NCBI RefSeq assembly: GCF_012524075.1
Contig: NZ_JAAZUI010000016.1
Location: forward strand, 24,159 to 88,158
Length of the DNA stretch: 64,000 nt
Source of the DNA: Lutibacter sp. B1
GTDB taxonomy: Bacteria; Bacteroidota; Bacteroidia; Flavobacteriales; Flavobacteriaceae
Reading direction: 5' to 3'
In this document: positions 60,913 through 64,000 of the stretch, one piece after another
How positions within the stretch are numbered: the first letter of the stretch is position 1
How the letters are laid out: every line of letters starts with the position of its first letter
The notes under the pieces: model-generated
The model's input: only the letters and a program-made list of their open reading frames with translations
Told to the model about the DNA's origin: nothing
The model's database searches: none
Program-made: the position numbers and the translations under genes

Positions 60913-63729
60913 ATGCTAAACAAAAGCATTAAATTTTTAATAGAAAACAAATTAGTTGCGGTTTTATTACTTGTATTATTTGTTGGCTGGGGAATTTCAA
61001 CCGCACCTTTTAATTGGGACACAGGAAGTTTCCCAAGAAATCCTGTTGCCGTTGATGCCATTCCTGATATTGGAGAAAATCAGCAAATTGTTTTCACCAA
61101 ATGGAATGGGCGTTCACCACAAGATATTGAAGATCAAATAACCTATCCGCTAACCACTTCATTATTGGGTATTCCGGGTGTAAAAACCATAAGAAGCTCC
61201 TCTATGTTTGGTTTCTCTAGTATCTACATCATTTTTGAAGAAAATGTAGAATTTTATTGGAGTAGAAGTCGCATTTTAGAAAAATTGAATTCGTTACCTA
61301 ACGGTTTATTACCTGCTGATGTACAACCAAGCTTAGGTCCTGATGCTACAGGATTAGGACAAATATTTTGGTACACTTTAGAAGGACGTGATAAAAATGG
61401 TAATGTTACCGGTGGATGGAATTTACAAGAGTTACGAAGTATTCAAGATTATTATGTAAAATACGGCTTGTCTTCAACTTCAGGCGTTTCAGAAATAGCT
61501 TCTATTGGAGGACTTGTACAAGAATATCAAATTGATGTAAATCCTGATGTTTTAAAAGAATATAATATCTCTTTACAACAAGTGGTAAATGCTGTTAGAA
61601 AATCTAACAAAGATATTGGCGCAAAAACCATTGAAATTAACAACGTTGAATATTTAATTAGAGGCTTAGGCTACGTAAAATCAATCAATGACATTGAAAA
61701 TACCGTTGTAACGTCAGAAAATTATACACCTATTTTAGTAAAAGATATTGCAAAAGTATCTTTAGGTCCGGCTGAACGCAGGGGTATTTTAGACAAAGAA
61801 GGTGCTGAGGTTGTTGGAGGTGTTGTTGTAGCGCGTTATGGTGCTAATCCTATGGAAGTGATTACAAATCTTAAAAATAAGATAGCCGAAATAAGTAACG
61901 GATTACCTTCAAAAGTATTGAAAGATGGAAGAACCTCGCAATTAACTATCGTTCCTTTTTACGATAGAACTGAACTTATACAAGAAACGCTCAGCACTTT
62001 AGATGAAGCCTTAACTTTAGAAATTTTAATTACCATTTTGGTAATTGTGGTTATGGTATTTAATTTACGGGCTTCTATACTCATCTCAGGATTATTGCCC
62101 ATTGCAGTTTTAATGGTGTTTATTGCAATGAAAGCATTTAATGTAGATGCCAATATTGTAGCGCTTTCGGGTATTGCCATTGCTATTGGAACAATGGTTG
62201 ATGTTGGTGTAATCCTTTCAGAAAATATCATTCGGCATATTGATGAGGATACAACTAAAAAACCCATAAATACAATTGTTTATAATGCAACAACTGAAGT
62301 CTCAGGTGCAATAATAACTGCGGTTTTAACAACCATTATCAGTTTTATACCTGTGTTTACAATGATTGGTGCCGAAGGAAAATTATTCCGCCCATTGGCA
62401 TTTACCAAAACTATGGCGTTAACAGCTTCACTACTTATTGCTCTGTTTTTAATTCCTCCTTTTGCCGCTTGGTTATTTGGATGGAAATCGAATCTTAAAA
62501 AAGGAAAAATAATTCTAAACATTTTTCTTGCAGTTTTAGGAATTTATGGAATTATAAGTGGTTATTATATTGGATTTGCTTTAGTTGCTTTTACCATTTA
62601 TCCTATTTTAAAAAAATTCAAATTACTTCATTATAAAGAAAACCAAAAAACAGAAGAGCTTATAAACATAGTAATAAGTGTACTCACAATTATTGTTTTA
62701 CTAAGTATTTATTGGAGACCCTTAGGTGTTGAAAATTCATTGTTTTTAAACCTGATACTTGTAAGTTTTGTGTGTTTTGGATTGCTGGGATTATTTACGC
62801 TTTTCAGAAAGTATTATGTTCGAATTTTAACTTGGGCATTAGCAAATAAATTGTTGTTTTTAAGTATTCCTGCAATCATTGTTGTTTTAGGAATCTCGAT
62901 TTGGAAACATACCGGAAAAGAATTTATGCCGGCTTTAAATGAAGGTTCATTTTTACTGATGCCTACATCAATGCCACACTCCGGAATTGCCGAAAACAAA
63001 CGAGTTTTGCAACAATTAGATATGGCTGTTGCCAACATTCCGGAAGTAAAATCGGTCCTTGGAAAAGCCGGAAGAGTAGAAAGTGCTTTAGATCCTGCTC
63101 CACTTTCTATGTATGAAAACATCATTCTTTATTATCCTGAATATAAATTAGATGAAAATGGTAAACGTTTAAAATTTAAGGTGAATAAAGATGGTTTATT
63201 TGAAACAGAATCGGGAGCATTTATCTCTTCAGGAACAAAAATAGAAGCTAAAGAACTTATAGTTGACAATAAAGGTGAATATTACAGAAACTGGAGAAAA
63301 AATATAACATCTGCCGATGATATTTGGAATGAAATTGTAAAAAGTACCAAATTACCGGGCATTACTTCTGCTCCAAAACTACAACCTATTGAAACGCGAC
63401 AAATAATGCTACAAACAGGAATGCGCGCTCCAATGGGCATAAAAATTAAAGGGCAAAATTTACAGCAAATTGAAGCTTTTGGGTTGGAATTGGAAACTGT
63501 TTTAAAACAAATTCCTGGTATTAAAAAAGAAGCTGTTTTTGCAGATAGAATTGTTGGAAAACCATATTTGTTAATTGACATTAACCGAGAAAAAATTGCG
63601 CGTTATGGTTTAACTATTGATGCTGTTCAAAATGTACTTGAAGTAGCTGTTGGAGGCAAAATGCTCACACAAACTGGACTTGCAACAAAAAGTCGGACAA
63701 TTTTTTTAAGACCTAAGCTACATATTTAA
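60913..63729 (+). pseudogene. cusA: CusA/CzcA-type heavy-metal efflux RND pump, disrupted by an IS3-family element
   Basis: Native sequence runs for about 920 codons to TQT at about 63675, then 17 codons of IS-encoded sequence follow to a stop at 63729. CusA/CzcA features are clear: DAIPDIGENQQIVFTKWNGRSPQDIEDQITYPL (in part), SLGPDATGLGQIFWY, the TM4 segment GIAIAIGTMVDVGVILSEN and the porter-domain FMPALNEGSFLLMPTSMPHSG (in part). The family protein continues beyond KMLTQT with the rest of the second porter domain and six more helices, which are missing here. A region of about 100 residues with extra helices (about 535-640) lies between the first helix bundle and the second porter domain. 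The protein from this copy is not expected to pump. Any 3' part should lie beyond the window, after the IS. Confidence 0.88.
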
Positions 63730-64000
63730 ATTGATAAAATTCTTGTTCTACTTCATAAGGGGTTTTATATCCCAAAGAAGAGTGTAGACGTTTTTTGTTA
63801 TACCATATTTCTATATACTCAAAAATGCTAGTTTTAGCTTGTTCAATTGATTTATATTGATTTCCATAGATTAGTTCGATTTTTAATGTTTTAAAGAAGG
63901 ATTCTGCCACTGCATTATCCCAACAATTAGCTTTTCTACTCATAGATTGTGTAATCAAAGAATTAGACTTGATGATTTTTCTAAATTCTCTTGAAGCATA
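63675..64000 (-). mobile_element. IS3-family insertion sequence, one end (continues outside window)
   Basis: The break point with the cusA reading frame is at about 63675. There TGGACTTGCAACAAAAAGT begins, which resembles the terminal inverted repeats of the IS150 group of IS3 elements (TG at the tip, an A-rich then GTyGGACA stretch). The transposase gene reads leftwards and ends 38 bases inside this tip, as usual for the right end of such elements. The target duplication and other end are outside the window. Confidence 0.85.
63713..64000 (-). CDS. IS3-family transposase OrfB, C-terminal part
   Basis: The frame is open from the window edge at 64000 down to TAG at 63715-63713, about 95 codons. 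The visible part starts YASREFRKIIKSNSLITQ and continues with SMSRKANCWDNAVAESFFKT, which holds the third acidic residue (Glu) of the DDE catalytic triad. The IS3 C-terminal pattern RLHSSLGYKTPYEVE follows. It has integrase-type rve_3 character. No in-frame stop interrupts it in the window, so the copy may be intact and recent. Confidence 0.93.
   Translation of the reverse strand, partial: YASREFRKIIKSNSLITQSMSRKANCWDNAVAESFFKTLKIELIYGNQYKSIEQAKTSIFEYIEIWYNKKRLHSSLGYKTPYEVEQEFYQFKYVA

Noticed and set aside
1..64000. CRISPR arrays, tRNA or rRNA genes
   Set aside because: No regularly spaced repeats with unique spacers, no tRNA-like cloverleaf with a GGTTCGAATC-type arm, and no rRNA sequence were seen when reading the gaps.

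Overview
The window is AT-rich chromosomal DNA from a gliding-type Flavobacteriaceae (Bacteroidota). The signs are GldB/GldC, a PorP/SprF type IX secretion protein, GLPGLI proteins, several carboxypeptidase-regulatory-domain outer membrane proteins, a FolK-deoxynucleoside kinase fusion, and promoters of the Bacteroidota type (TAnnTTTG at -7). A Lutibacter/Polaribacter/Tenacibaculum-like genus is plausible, but that is a guess from gene content. No tRNA, rRNA, prophage or CRISPR was seen.

Region 1 (1-6600) is a methionine/SAM locus and the most interesting part of the window. On the minus strand, one promoter drives two consecutive short leader peptides rich in Met and Cys (22 and 30 codons). 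Each is followed by an intrinsic terminator, and each carries a segment complementary to the 5' side of that terminator. Then come metY, a SAM-I (S-box) riboswitch, and a trifunctional homoserine acetyltransferase-aspartate kinase-homoserine dehydrogenase gene that runs off the left edge. Divergent from this, metK carries a SAM-II-like riboswitch whose two halves are both mirrored by complementary segments downstream. One methionine locus thus appears to use tRNA-charging attenuation (twice) and two unrelated SAM-sensing RNAs.

Region 2 (6600-14200) holds a small glycogen-binding-type domain protein, a dispersed repeat, an outer membrane beta-barrel/GLPGLI operon, and a divergent two-component system. 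Three TGTTAA repeats with 10-bp period lie between the two divergent promoters.

Region 3 (14200-29500) is mostly housekeeping: deoxynucleoside kinase, membrane and soluble pyrophosphatases, a DUF5686 protein, PDH E1 beta, ETF, bifunctional nuclease, a nucleoside transporter, thyA, folA, and an AraC regulator behind a perfect 34-bp palindrome.

Region 4 (29500-45500) holds sppA, the folK-dNK fusion, gldB/gldC with divergent nadE, a dnaG lacking its zinc ligands, clpP-clpX, an M1 peptidase, an unusual pyruvate-kinase-like protein, trigger factor and a holin-like membrane protein.

Region 5 (45500-55300) is an envelope cluster: hydrolase and pdxJ leftward; CBS protein, nadK, DUF6089, uppS, bamA, two Skp/OmpH proteins and murI rightward.

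Region 6 (55300-64000) has a gamma-carbonic anhydrase, PorP/SprF, an orphan HTH protein, a TonB-dependent receptor and a metal-efflux module. In that module an HYC_CC_PP-type protein precedes a CusA-type RND pump, and the pump gene is broken at about 63675 by an IS3-family element that continues past the window.
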